Assembly: GCF_900129235.1 (NCBI RefSeq)
Contig: NZ_FQUV01000001.1
Coordinates: 310,001-374,000 of the forward strand
Reading direction: 5' to 3'
DNA: 64,000 nucleotides
Source of the DNA: Litoreibacter ascidiaceicola
GTDB lineage: Bacteria > Pseudomonadota > Alphaproteobacteria > Rhodobacterales > Rhodobacteraceae
The notes beneath the pieces are model-generated. The model made no database searches. It was not told the origin of the DNA and saw only the letters and a list, made by a program, of their open reading frames with translations. The translations under genes and the position numbers were made by a program. Positions 48,257 to 57,136 of this stretch are shown here, in pieces. The first letter of the stretch is position 1, and every line of letters begins with the position of its first letter.

Positions 48257-49138
48257 TTATCCTTTGACGGCGCCAGCGGTCAGCCCGCTTACGATTTGAC
48301 GTTGGAAGAACATAACCATCACGAATAGCGGTGCCGTCGCAGAGACAACTGCCGACACGGCGAACATGACGTTACCCTTGGTTTGCGTGGTGCCAAGGAA
48401 GCTTGCGATCTTGGGTATCATGGTCTGGTTTTCTTTGCTCAGCAGCATCGTGGTCACGGCAAAGTCGTTATAGGCCAGCAGGAAGCTGAACAGGCCCGTC
48501 GTGATAACTCCCGGCCACATCACCGGAATGATCACGTGGCGGAAGGCCTGAAACCGCGTGCAGCCATCGACCATGGCGCTTTCGTCCAGATCCTTGGGGA
48601 TGTTCTTGAAGAACGAATGCAGCATCCACAGGGTAAACGGCTGGTTGATCGCCACCAGCACGATCACGGTCGTGTAAAGATGGCCCCAAAGGTTCCACTC
48701 AAAGAACGGCAACAGGTAGCCCGACACCAGCGTGATCGGCGGCATGGCGCGAAACATCAGCGCGAACAGCAAGAACCAGAACGCATAGCGGTGGGTCGAG
48801 CGCGCAAGGGCGTAGCCCCCCAACGTGCCGCAGGTCAGCGAGACGGTCACAACGAACACACACACGATTGTGGTGTTCAGTGCCGCGCGCCAGAACTCTT
48901 CTTGCACCCAAGCGCCCTCATAACCGGCACCGGTGAAGCTGCCCCCTGTTTCGGCCTGTGTCAGGGTGCCGAACAGGGCATTGGCCCAGTTGGCCTTGGA
49001 GAAGAAATCCCCCTCGACCTTGAACGACCCCCACAGAGTCCACAAAAACGGGAAGGCGGCGACAAGCAGCCAGATCACCAGAAACGAGGTCGCCATGATC
49101 CGGATCGTGGGTGGTTGGCGTGTAGCTTTGCTGGACAT
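48257..49138 (-). CDS. ABC transporter permease, MalG type
   Basis: 293 residues with six membrane helices. The EAA loop near the C-terminus ([20 protein letters not shown], then [10 protein letters not shown]) contacts the ATPase. The first helix is [20 protein letters not shown], and a long periplasmic loop follows before the second. It is the second permease of the CUT1 importer. It lies 11 bp upstream of the ATPase start. Confidence 0.92.
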   Translation of the reverse strand: MSSKATRQPPTIRIMATSFLVIWLLVAAFPFLWTLWGSFKVEGDFFSKANWANALFGTLTQAETGGSFTGAGYEGAWVQEEFWRAALNTTIVCVFVVTVSLTCGTLGGYALARSTHRYAFWFLLFALMFRAMPPITLVSGYLLPFFEWNLWGHLYTTVIVLVAINQPFTLWMLHSFFKNIPKDLDESAMVDGCTRFQAFRHVIIPVMWPGVITTGLFSFLLAYNDFAVTTMLLSKENQTMIPKIASFLGTTQTKGNVMFAVSAVVSATAPLFVMVMFFQRQIVSGLTAGAVKG

Positions 49139-49150
49139 ATCTTGCCCCCC

Positions 49151-50173
49151 CTACTTGCGGTCAAAGTCGCGCCATGTCCGAACAAGGACCGGCGAGAGAA
49201 GGATGGCAATGCCGATGATGGTCAGCACCGATGTCGCAGCGGCCGAGGACAGCAAGCGCGTCTCGCCCCCAAGGTCGTTGTAGATCGCATAGGACAGCGA
49301 CGTGGCATGCGCCGAGGCCTGAAAACTGACAATCGGCTCGAACACCCGGAAGTTGTCCATCAACTGGATCAACGCCACGAAGGTCACCAGCGGCAACAAA
49401 TGCGGCACCACCACAAAGCGGATACGTTCCCAACGGGTTGCCCCGTCGACCATCGCGGATTCCAGCGTATCGGTGTTGACCGTTTGCAGACCGGCATAAA
49501 ACACGACGAAAGCGAAAGGGGCCGCGTGCCAGACCCCGTAGACCATCAGCATGATCCACATCAGCCCCGTTGATGCCTTGACCGATAGGTTCGGATCATC
49601 GGTTAGCCATTGCAATCCGGTCCCCAAAATACCGCGCGCATCCACCATCCAGAACAGGATCAGCGACCCCACAAGTGGTGTCACGATCATCGGCAGCAGC
49701 GAGAAAAAGATCGTCGGGCCTTTCAGGGCCTTGGCGACGGAGTTGACGGCAATGGCGACAAAGAACCCCAGAAGAATGGTCAGCGGCGTTACAACGGCGG
49801 TGTAGGTCAAGGTGAATCCCATCGCCTTGTAGAACGGCAGGTTCATCAGGCTGCGCCCGAAATCCGGCAGCCCGTCCGAATTCACCCAAGCCGCGGCGAC
49901 TTCGCCGAAGGCCAGATGGTTGCGGTCCTTGTAGATGTCCAGTCCCGCGAATTTGCCCAAAGGCTCGGCCTCGCGGAGGGCGGCGGTGGCCTCTTGGTCG
50001 ACGGAGGTTTCCATCGAGCAGCCGAACGGCCCGCAGTTTTTAACTTGAACAACGACCTGCTCATGGGCGGTGTAGAAAGACTGGCTGACCACCGACACAA
50101 TCGGAAAGGCAATGAAAGCCAGCATCAACAAGGTGGACGGAAGAACGAACCAGAAGAATGAACTGTGTTTCAT
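49151..50173 (-). CDS. ABC transporter permease, MalF type
   Basis: 340 residues with six or more membrane helices. The first helix is FFWFVLPSTLLMLAFIAFPI. A periplasmic segment of about 70 residues follows (VQVKNCGPFGCSMETSVDQE, containing two cysteines that may pair). The EAA-type loop is DTLESAMVDGATRWERIRFV. It pairs with the MalG-type permease to form the import channel. A stem-loop separates it from the upstream binding-protein gene. Confidence 0.9.
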   Translation of the reverse strand: MKHSSFFWFVLPSTLLMLAFIAFPIVSVVSQSFYTAHEQVVVQVKNCGPFGCSMETSVDQEATAALREAEPLGKFAGLDIYKDRNHLAFGEVAAAWVNSDGLPDFGRSLMNLPFYKAMGFTLTYTAVVTPLTILLGFFVAIAVNSVAKALKGPTIFFSLLPMIVTPLVGSLILFWMVDARGILGTGLQWLTDDPNLSVKASTGLMWIMLMVYGVWHAAPFAFVVFYAGLQTVNTDTLESAMVDGATRWERIRFVVVPHLLPLVTFVALIQLMDNFRVFEPIVSFQASAHATSLSYAIYNDLGGETRLLSSAAATSVLTIIGIAILLSPVLVRTWRDFDRK

Positions 50174-50205
50174 AGCTTGAGCTGCCTGTTGTGAATGGGG
50201 GCAGT

Positions 50206-50244
50206 AAAAAAGGGCGCGACGGCGTCAGGTCGGCGCGCCCTTTT
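50206..50244 (-). terminator. Intercistronic stem-loop between binding-protein and permease genes
   Basis: Arms AAAAGGGCGCG (50208-50218) and CGCGCCCTTTT (50234-50244) pair over 11 bp on either strand; on the minus strand a T run follows. It is probably a partial terminator or 3' protector that lets the binding-protein message exceed the permease message. Confidence 0.75.
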
Positions 50245-50256
50245 GGAAGAGACGGC

Positions 50257-51492
50257 TTACTTGACGTAGCCCTGCTCTTTTGCGGCAGCTGTGTAGGCCG
50301 CTTCGATGTCGGCCAGCGTCTGTTCGGCGCTTTCCTTGCCAGTCAGGAAGTCTGCAATGTTGTCACCGGACGCGGTGTGCAGCAGACCCATGTAAGGCAG
50401 CATCGGGTAAGGCTTCGATCCGGCTTCAACCGCAGCCAGAACCCCCGCCGAGACCGGTGCAGGCTTGTAGCCTTCAATCAGCCAAACCGCTTGGTTCATG
50501 GTCGTGTCGTTCAGGATTTCAGGCGAAACCGCATGGACCAGTGCTTGGAACGTCGCAGCGGCATCTTCGTCGCTGACGTTTTTCGCAACGGTCCAGCCAT
50601 CCCACCACAAGGTGGTTGCAGGCACACCGCTGTCGCCGACCATAAGCGGGCCTGAAACCTTGGTATTTTCATAAACGACCGGCTCGGAGCCTTCGTCGTC
50701 CATCAGGTTCTGCATCCGGCTGCCCCACATGTTCATCAGCGCGACATTGCCAGCTTCCCATTCGGCCTGCGTGCCGTTGGAATCGTGGGTCAGGTAGTCA
50801 GGATTCATGTATTCGGTCAGCGCTTTCATCATCTCCAGCGTGGCAACACCTTGCGGGTTGTTGATCGAGATGTTCGCAGTGCCCGGCTCGAAGAATTCGC
50901 CGCCATGGCCGATATACATGTTGTTGAATTCCTGCGCGAGGTTCCAACCGGCGGCATATGCACCGCCCACAGGGTTTTCCATGATGCCCGCGTCACGGAT
51001 CGCCTTGGCCGCAACAAGCACGTCCTCATAGGAGGTCGGAACATCAAGACCGACTTCTTCCAGAACGTCGGACCGGTAGGCCAATGTTTGCGAGTTTGCC
51101 ATGAAGGCAACAGCCATGATGTTGCCACCAACGGTGATCAACTGGCGCTGTGGGATGTCTTTGCCATATTCCGCGACAAGGGCGTCCAGCGGCTGGATGA
51201 CGTCTTCGTTGATCAACGCCACGATGGACGAGTTGGCAACGATCGCACTGGTGTATTCAGCCGGGTTGCCGGACATGCCAGCCACATTCAGTGTCTGGTG
51301 GTCAGCAGTCAGGTTTGACTCAATCGTTGCACCAGTGCACTCGGCTGCGGCAGCGGCAACTGTCTGGATGGCAGGGAATTCGTTGCCGATGATGTTCACA
51401 CGGCCACTGTCGATCGTGCAAGCAGCGCTCGCAGCACCGGCGGCGACGACAAGGGCGCTCGCGGCGACCGTCGATTTGATAAAGGTTTTCAT
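50257..51492 (-). CDS. ABC transporter substrate-binding protein (CUT1 type)
   Basis: 411 residues. Cleavable signal peptide (MKTFIKSTVAASALVVAAGA, cleavage after ASA). The mature protein has the extracellular-binding type 1 fold: IIGNEFPAIQTVAAAAAECT, QPLDALVAEYGKDIPQRQLI, GGNIMAVAFMANSQTLAYRS and GNVALMNMWGSRMQNLMDDE. It captures the cluster's substrate in the periplasm; CUT1 members usually bind oligosaccharides, polyols or glycerol-phosphate-like compounds. It is the first gene of the fourteen-gene minus-strand run. Confidence 0.92.
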   Translation of the reverse strand: MKTFIKSTVAASALVVAAGAASAACTIDSGRVNIIGNEFPAIQTVAAAAAECTGATIESNLTADHQTLNVAGMSGNPAEYTSAIVANSSIVALINEDVIQPLDALVAEYGKDIPQRQLITVGGNIMAVAFMANSQTLAYRSDVLEEVGLDVPTSYEDVLVAAKAIRDAGIMENPVGGAYAAGWNLAQEFNNMYIGHGGEFFEPGTANISINNPQGVATLEMMKALTEYMNPDYLTHDSNGTQAEWEAGNVALMNMWGSRMQNLMDDEGSEPVVYENTKVSGPLMVGDSGVPATTLWWDGWTVAKNVSDEDAAATFQALVHAVSPEILNDTTMNQAVWLIEGYKPAPVSAGVLAAVEAGSKPYPMLPYMGLLHTASGDNIADFLTGKESAEQTLADIEAAYTAAAKEQGYVK

Positions 51493-52135
51493 TGCGGATT
51501 CTCCCGTTGTTGGCAGTAGTCCCGTGCCTCCCGAAGGGGATCACCGGATTTTTATAATAGTTGGCCGGACCGTTAAGCGGCCCTGACGTCCCCAACGGTA
51601 GCGATTGTTGAATACGCATGCAATAATTTTAGTTTCGCCGCTGCAAACCCCATCCACCTAGGGATGCGCGCTGGCATGGTTCACAAAAATTCTAACAAGA
51701 AAACCGCAGTTTACTTGGGGATAGGCCATCGCTCGGATGCCAGAACCACTGCCTTGGCAGACGGCATTCCGACGCTTTATGCGCCTAAGGCTCACCAGCT
51801 CCGACTCCGTCTAAAGAGCGAATCTCAAGAGGCTGATTCTCTGGCGTAAATCTTACGTTTCCGACTGATTTACCCATTTTTTCCTCAATAAAAACTGGAT
51901 CGCTGTGCTTTTAAATCGCATCGGCAAAGGCTCTCTCGCCAATGGACTGATAGGTCGCACGGTCAGCGGGTTTCCAAGTGCATCCGAATATGTGGCCCCG
52001 GCGCGCGGCAGGTGCCGACAGAAGTGCCAGACTTACGGCCAAAAAGCCAATTCAACCCGACAGACAGGCTTTGCATGCGAATGCAACCACAAGAGGGTTT
52101 TTCAAACAGAATTCGTGCAGACGGCAGATCAAAGA
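51493..52135. other. 643-bp intergenic region holding the cluster promoter
   Basis: No convincing gene; only short frames without ribosome sites. The half nearest the binding-protein gene must contain its promoter. An inverted repeat lies at 51604-51627. The left part is more AT-rich than the genes. No terminator with a T run was clear for the decarboxylase-like gene that ends at 52136. Confidence 0.55.
51604..51627. promoter_or_regulatory. Candidate operator upstream of the binding-protein gene
   Basis: ATTGTTG and CAATAAT are inverted repeats agreeing at 6 of 7 positions, spaced by 10 bp that include GCATG. They lie 112 bp upstream of the transporter start, a fair position for LacI binding. 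No second copy was found by eye. Confidence 0.3.
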
Positions 52136-53719
52136 TTAGCCGAGCGCGGTCTCCGGCGTCACATGGATCAATGTCGGCCCGTCGGCGGCCAGCGCCTCGG
52201 TCACCGCGTGCTGGAACGCCTCCAGTGAACGCGGGGCAACCGCGCGGGCACCGTAAGCTTCCGCCAGTTTGCAGAAATCGGGGTTGCGGGCGACCACCGC
52301 ATTGGGCGCGATCTGCGCTCGGATCATGCCGTCCTCGATCTCTTTCAGCTTGCCGTTGTCCCACACGATGATCGGCAGGCTCAGACCCAGCTCCACCGCC
52401 GTCGCCAGTTCCTGAATGTTGTACTGAAAGCCGCTGTCGCCGTTGATCGAGATCACCGGATTGTCCCCTGCCCCCACCTTGCCGCCGATAGCCGCTGGCA
52501 GCGCGTAGCCCAATGTGCCGAAGCCCGAGGGGTGGTGCCAGTGGCCGGGGCGGTCCATCGGGAAGGTCTCGTTGGCGACATAGGCGAATTGGGTCATGTC
52601 GGAGAAGATCATCGTCTCGCGCGGCAGCACCGCGCGCAGCGCGTCCACCAGCGGGACGATCCCCGGACGGTCCGCATCCGTCTCGGCGCGCCACTTCGCC
52701 CGCAAGGCGGTGATCGCAGCCGCATCCCAATCGCTGCCGGTCGGCTCCATCACCGCCAGAAGCGCCTCGCAAAAGACCGTACAATCGGCCAGCACAGGAT
52801 CGGTGACGTTATGACGATCCACCAGCATCTGAGGATCAAGGTCAACGCGGATCATCGGGCAGTCATGGCCCAGCGGCTCGCGCCAGAGGTCACATTCGGA
52901 CAGCTCGCTGCCAAGTACCAGCACCAGATCCGCCTGCCCCATGATATCAGCACTACCCGCGCGGCTCAGACACGCGCCAAAGCTCAACGGTGCGTCGTCG
53001 CCAAACAGGCCGCGCCCCGCATTGGTCATGAACACGGCAGCCCCTGCACGGGTCGCAACCTCCGCAGCAAGCCCCCCCGCGCGACACGCGCCGCCGCCAA
53101 GGATCACCACCGGACGCTTGGCCGCAGACAGCATCCCCGCGATGCGGGCGATCTGGTCGGAGTTGGGGGCGTCGAACGCCACCTGCACCGAGCGATCCGC
53201 TGCGGGCGCGGCCTCCGCTTCCAGCAACGCGATCGGCACGTTCATCAGCTTGGGGCGCGGGCGCGAGGTCTGGAACTCCAGCAGTGCGCGGTCGATCAGA
53301 TGGTACGCGGCGTTCGCAGTGCGCGGGGTCTCCGACCACTCGGCAACGGTCGCACCTGCGCCCTCTTGGTCCAGCATCTGGTGCAATTGGCCACGGGTCG
53401 CCACCGTCTCGTCTAGGCAGGACGCAATGACCAGCAGCGGCACGCTATCCGAATAGGCCTGCCCGACGGGGTTCATGATGTTGCACAGCCCCGGCCCGGT
53501 GATCACATAGGCCACGCCGGGCGTGCCCGTCGCCCGCGCATAGCCGTCCGCCATGAAGCCCGCACCTTGCTCGTTGCGGGCCAGCACATGGGTAATCCCC
53601 GCCTCCTCGATCCCGCGATACATTTCTTGATTGTGCACACCGGGAATGCCGAAAATGACCTGCACGCCGCGGGATTTCAACATATGCGACAGCTGCGCGC
53701 CGAGGGGTTTGGTGGACAT
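52136..53719 (-). CDS. ThDP-dependent acetolactate synthase-like enzyme (candidate 5-guanidino-2-oxopentanoate decarboxylase)
   Basis: 527 residues. N-terminal ThDP domain with the catalytic glutamate in HVLARNEQGAGFMADGYARA and the start VQVIFGIPGVHNQEMYRGIE; a middle domain; then the C-terminal ThDP motif SINGDSGFQYNIQELATAVE followed by IIVWDNGKLKEIEDG (the metal-binding Asp and Asn). Relatives in Rhodobacterales are often named 5-guanidino-2-oxopentanoate decarboxylases of the arginine transaminase route (recalled name). No arginine genes are adjacent. It follows trkH by 1 bp on the same strand. Confidence 0.8.
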   Translation of the reverse strand: MSTKPLGAQLSHMLKSRGVQVIFGIPGVHNQEMYRGIEEAGITHVLARNEQGAGFMADGYARATGTPGVAYVITGPGLCNIMNPVGQAYSDSVPLLVIASCLDETVATRGQLHQMLDQEGAGATVAEWSETPRTANAAYHLIDRALLEFQTSRPRPKLMNVPIALLEAEAAPAADRSVQVAFDAPNSDQIARIAGMLSAAKRPVVILGGGACRAGGLAAEVATRAGAAVFMTNAGRGLFGDDAPLSFGACLSRAGSADIMGQADLVLVLGSELSECDLWREPLGHDCPMIRVDLDPQMLVDRHNVTDPVLADCTVFCEALLAVMEPTGSDWDAAAITALRAKWRAETDADRPGIVPLVDALRAVLPRETMIFSDMTQFAYVANETFPMDRPGHWHHPSGFGTLGYALPAAIGGKVGAGDNPVISINGDSGFQYNIQELATAVELGLSLPIIVWDNGKLKEIEDGMIRAQIAPNAVVARNPDFCKLAEAYGARAVAPRSLEAFQHAVTEALAADGPTLIHVTPETALG

Positions 53720-53720
53720 A

Positions 53721-55169
53721 TCAGGCTCTCCAGAAACGTATGGTGAAAATTGCGTAGACGGCCAGTAGCTCCAGCCGTCCGATCAACATGCCAGCAGCCA
53801 GCAGCCACTTGGCAGTGTCGTTCAGCCCCGAGAAGTTGCCCGACGGCCCGATCTCGCTGCCAAGGCCGGGGCCGATATTGGCCAAGGCGGTCGCCGCACC
53901 GGAAACCGAGGTGATAAAGTCCAGCCCGGTCAGGCCCAGCAGCACCGACAGCATTCCCAACGAGACAACGAACATCACAAAGAACGACATTACCGAGGAC
54001 AACACATCCTCGCTCACAGGTTTGCCGTCATACCGCGGCTGGAACAGGCCGTGCGGCGAGTGGATACGACGCACCTGCGCCTTGATCGAGGCAAACAACA
54101 ACTGGTAGCGGAAGATTTTGACCGAGCACGCGGTCGAGCCAGCACAGCCGCCGATCAGACCCAGAAAGAAGAACACGGCCACCGCAAGACTGCCCCAAAG
54201 CTGGTAGTCCACGCTGGCATAGCCCGTGCCGGAAATGATCGACACCACGTTGAACAGCCCCTCACGGAACCCCTCCTCCGGATGATCCCCGAAGACGAAC
54301 AGGCGGAACAAGGTAAACAGCAGGGTAAAGCCCAGAATGGTCGCCAGATAGGCCCGCAACTGGCTGTCCCTCAGCAGCGGCTTGGCCGACCCGGAGAGCA
54401 GCTGGACATAGCGCACAAACGGCAGCGACGCCAAGATCATGAAGAACGAGGCCACATATTCCGGTGTCCCCTGAAACGCCCCGAACGAGGCGTCCGAGGT
54501 CGAAAAGCCGCCGGTCGACATCGTGGTCAACGCGTGGTTGATCGCCTCGAAAGGAGACAACCCGACGACGACATAAGACACGCCACACGCGATCGTCAGG
54601 CCCACGTAGAAATAGGAAATCTGCGCGGCAATCTGCACCGCCCGCGGCAGCACCTTGCCCATCGTGTCAAACGCCTCGGAGCGGAAAATCTGCATCCCCC
54701 CGACCCTGAGTTCGGGCAGGAACACCATGGCGACAACGATGATACCGATGCCGCCGAACCATTGCAGCATCGACCGCCACAGCTTCAGCCCGTCCGGCAA
54801 CGCCTCCAACTGGGTAAAGACCGTGGCACCGGTGGTGGTTAGCCCTGACATAGCCTCGAAAAACGCATCGACATAGCGCGCCTCGGTGGCGCCCAGAAAC
54901 ATCGGCAGCGCGCCAAAAATCGGCAGCGCCAGCCAGACGCCAGTGGTCAGCAAAAAGGTTTGCTGAATGGACAACCGGTCGCCCACCCCGTTGGAAGAGG
55001 CAAGCGCCATCAACACGCCAATCCCCGTAGTGATGATCGCGCTTTCGGCGAAAGCGGGCCAATGATCATTGCCCACCCACAGGTCTAAAGCCATCGGAAT
55101 CAGCATCGAAGCCCCGAGGCAGGCGGTAAGCAGGCCAATCACATAGGCCACTGGGCGCGCGTCAAACAT
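53721..55169 (-). CDS. trkH: Trk-type potassium uptake channel subunit
   Basis: 482 residues, four repeated membrane-pore-membrane units. Selectivity-filter stretches are visible: LTTTGATVFTQLEALP, TTMSTGGFSTSDASFG, ISGTGYASVDYQLW and ALANIGPGLGSEIG. It imports potassium with TrkA, which is not in the window. The first helix is VAYVIGLLTACLGASMLIPM. The ThDP-enzyme gene follows almost directly, so they are probably cotranscribed although functionally unrelated. Confidence 0.94.
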   Translation of the reverse strand: MFDARPVAYVIGLLTACLGASMLIPMALDLWVGNDHWPAFAESAIITTGIGVLMALASSNGVGDRLSIQQTFLLTTGVWLALPIFGALPMFLGATEARYVDAFFEAMSGLTTTGATVFTQLEALPDGLKLWRSMLQWFGGIGIIVVAMVFLPELRVGGMQIFRSEAFDTMGKVLPRAVQIAAQISYFYVGLTIACGVSYVVVGLSPFEAINHALTTMSTGGFSTSDASFGAFQGTPEYVASFFMILASLPFVRYVQLLSGSAKPLLRDSQLRAYLATILGFTLLFTLFRLFVFGDHPEEGFREGLFNVVSIISGTGYASVDYQLWGSLAVAVFFFLGLIGGCAGSTACSVKIFRYQLLFASIKAQVRRIHSPHGLFQPRYDGKPVSEDVLSSVMSFFVMFVVSLGMLSVLLGLTGLDFITSVSGAATALANIGPGLGSEIGPSGNFSGLNDTAKWLLAAGMLIGRLELLAVYAIFTIRFWRA

Positions 55170-55296
55170 AGCGCCAAGGCTTGGAGCGGTGCTGGCAAAC
55201 TGTCAAGCAGTGCCGTGACATAAGGCCAACTTCGGTGCTCTGTTGAGTTGGCATTCAGGGCTTGCTTTTGCCGACATCTGTCGGCCTCTGTTGCAC

Positions 55297-56355
55297 TCAG
55301 TTTGCCGCGTATAAACCGCCTGTCGGTGTCGCAAGGAACGCTTTGAGGCCGATCTCCTCTTGCTTCAAAAACCCCGTTGCCGGCAGTGCGCCATCACGCA
55401 CCATTTCGATAATCGAGACAACCGAGCCGGCGGTCGTCCACGAAATCGCGGTGCGCTGTTTGCCTGCAACTTCGACGGGGCGGTACGCACGGACGAATTC
55501 GCGGCGCTGTAACTTACCGTCGATCATGCCCTCGGCGGACGCGTGTACATAGACAATATCGTCTTCGACGGGCGGTTTCGCATTGATCAAAATTTCGCCC
55601 GCTTCTTTGCGGCGGTCCCGCATCAAAAGCTCGTGGAAGAAGAAATTCATCAACTTCGCATGGCCCGGATATCGCATGGTTTTGTAGTCGATATTTGCGA
55701 CTTTACCCAAATAGGTTTCGCACATGGTGCCCAAGCCGCCCGAGGTGGTGAACGCCTCAAGCTTCATGCCGTCGATATAGATGTCTTCTATCCATTCCAT
55801 CGGCGACACGAGCTTGCGCGCGCCATCCTCGATCACTTCGCAGTCGTTTAGATATTCATTCACCACGCCTTCGGGGGACCAGTTGAAGGAATAGCCCATC
55901 AATCCGGTCGGGTTTTGTGGCAATGCGCCAACACGCATCTTGCACGAGCGGCATTCATCCAACTCGGCAATCAACGACGCGCCGACAATCCCGATAAAAC
56001 CGGGAGCAAGTCCACATTGCGGGGCCATAAGGCCCTTTGAAGTCTTGCTCAGCTCTATGACACGGTTTGTGGTCGGCACATCTTCGGTCAGGTCGAAATA
56101 GTGAATACCTACGCGATGCGCAATTTCAGCCACAGAAATATTCAGATGGAACGGCAAACACGACAGAACGGCATCCTGTTTGGCAAAAACCGCTTCTACA
56201 CCGCTTGTATCAGTCAAATCCAACGTCTCTACCGGAAACGGCAGGTCGCCACGGGTCGCCAGATCAATGCCCGTCACGTCAAAGCCTGATCCATGCAACA
56301 ACTCGGCCGCCAGAGAGCCAACTTTACCCAAACCCAAAACCGCAATCTTCTTCAT
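55297..56355 (-). CDS. Saccharopine dehydrogenase-family protein (lysine 6-dehydrogenase-like)
   Basis: 352 residues. The NAD-binding Rossmann start MKKIAVLGLGKVGSLAAELL is followed by AVLSCLPFHLNISVAEIAHR, GIHYFDLTEDVPTTNRVIEL and MAPQCGLAPGFIGIVGASLI, the family order. It probably oxidises lysine or saccharopine, judging by family. It is divergent from the Lrp gene at 56482 with 126 bp between the starts, a layout in which the Lrp protein usually controls the enzyme gene. A 7-bp stem hairpin lies downstream of its stop. Confidence 0.85.
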   Translation of the reverse strand: MKKIAVLGLGKVGSLAAELLHGSGFDVTGIDLATRGDLPFPVETLDLTDTSGVEAVFAKQDAVLSCLPFHLNISVAEIAHRVGIHYFDLTEDVPTTNRVIELSKTSKGLMAPQCGLAPGFIGIVGASLIAELDECRSCKMRVGALPQNPTGLMGYSFNWSPEGVVNEYLNDCEVIEDGARKLVSPMEWIEDIYIDGMKLEAFTTSGGLGTMCETYLGKVANIDYKTMRYPGHAKLMNFFFHELLMRDRRKEAGEILINAKPPVEDDIVYVHASAEGMIDGKLQRREFVRAYRPVEVAGKQRTAISWTTAGSVVSIIEMVRDGALPATGFLKQEEIGLKAFLATPTGGLYAAN

Positions 56356-56481
56356 TCAACAAATCCTTCGCGTGCTGTCAGACACGATAAAATCCTATTC
56401 CACCGCTACCAAAAATGGCAAAAATCGTTGCAAATCGCTAAAGTTTTGACATTTAGGCAGAGGCCGCAGATAACACGGCGT

Positions 56482-56913
56482 ATGGATGATCTAGACCACC
56501 AGCTTTTGCAGCTCCTGACCAAGGACGCGCGCGCCTCAGCGACAGTTCTTGCCCGAAATCTGGGCGTCTCACGCGGCACAATTCAAAACCGCATTGACCG
56601 GTTGCAGCATCAAAACGTGATCAAACGGTTCACCGTTGAGCTGTCAGCAGGCAAAACAGATTCGCAAGTGAGCGCCTTTACACTGATCCGGTTGAAAGCG
56701 GATGACGGGAAGGCCACCATTCAGTCCTTGCGACGTATTTCTGCGATTTTGGACATCCACACCCTAAGTGGAAGCTTTGATCTTGTCGCCGAGGTGCGGG
56801 CGTCTTCGCTGTCAAATCTGGATACCGTTCTGGACAGTATACGCGCCTTGCCTGAGGTCGCGGAAACGCAAAGCCATATCCGGCTATCCTCCAGCAAAGC
56901 GGACAATCGTTAA
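56482..56913 (+). CDS. Lrp/AsnC-family regulator, divergent from the saccharopine dehydrogenase-like gene
   Basis: 143 residues from the ATG at 56482 (MDDLDHQLLQLLTKDARASA). Helix-turn-helix VLARNLGVSRGTIQNRIDRL, then RAM domain (FTLIRLKADDGKATIQSLRR, LSGSFDLVAEVRASSLSNLD). The upstream frame of 63 codons reads through the intergenic region and was dropped. It probably activates the divergent dehydrogenase in response to an amino acid (inferred from position). Confidence 0.9.
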   Translation: MDDLDHQLLQLLTKDARASATVLARNLGVSRGTIQNRIDRLQHQNVIKRFTVELSAGKTDSQVSAFTLIRLKADDGKATIQSLRRISAILDIHTLSGSFDLVAEVRASSLSNLDTVLDSIRALPEVAETQSHIRLSSSKADNR

Positions 56914-57007
56914 ACGCGCAGTATTTTGCAACCAAGGCTCCTGCCCAACTTTGCACAGACAACGCGCCATGGTCTTGACCCTCCTGCCCAGCGGGCGTAT
57001 TCCCTCT

Positions 57008-57062
57008 CCCGTGGCGATTTGTTACCGGATTGCGGGCCACGTTAAATATGCTGCTAAAGAGG
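57008..57062 (+). promoter_or_regulatory. SAM-II riboswitch
   Basis: The segment matches the SAM-II (metA motif) consensus. Stem CGTGG (57010-57014) pairs with CCACG (57037-57041) around GCGATTTGTTACCGGATTGC. It is followed by GTTAAATATGCTGCTAAAGAGG, whose GCTAAAG joins the pseudoknot. It binds S-adenosylmethionine and should lower metZ expression when SAM is high. The motif ends in a Shine-Dalgarno-like AGAGG. Confidence 0.93.
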
Positions 57063-57072
57063 ATGGATTGCT

Positions 57073-57135
57073 ATGAGCCTCCCCCTTTTCCCGGTGGAGG
57101 CTTTTTTATTCGGGCAAGCGCCCGCACGAGGATGA
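57073..57135 (+). CDS. Candidate 20-residue leader peptide between riboswitch and metZ
   Basis: ATG at 57073 lies 10 nt after the riboswitch's terminal AGAGG and reads MSLPLFPVEAFLFGQAPARG, then stops at 57133-57135, leaving one base before the metZ ATG. A rival frame starts at 57063, flush with AGAGG and so badly spaced, and ends in ATGA overlapping metZ. Either would couple metZ translation to the riboswitch. The hairpin at 57076-57107 lies inside the frame. No conservation data were available. Confidence 0.4.
   Translation: MSLPLFPVEAFLFGQAPARG
57076..57107 (+). terminator. Terminator-like hairpin between SAM-II riboswitch and metZ
   Basis: AGCCTCC (57076-57082) pairs with GGAGGCT (57096-57102) around 13 bases and the stem runs into TTTTTT. 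It lies 13 bp past the riboswitch core and 29 bp before the metZ start, so it could attenuate metZ transcription. Confidence 0.8.
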
Positions 57136-57136
57136 C

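Noticed and set aside
55270-55285. Palindrome GCCGACA-TC-TGTCGGC downstream of the saccharopine dehydrogenase-like gene as a terminator
   Set aside because: The stem is good, but on the minus strand it is followed by AAAAG rather than T, so it cannot be a standard terminator of that gene.
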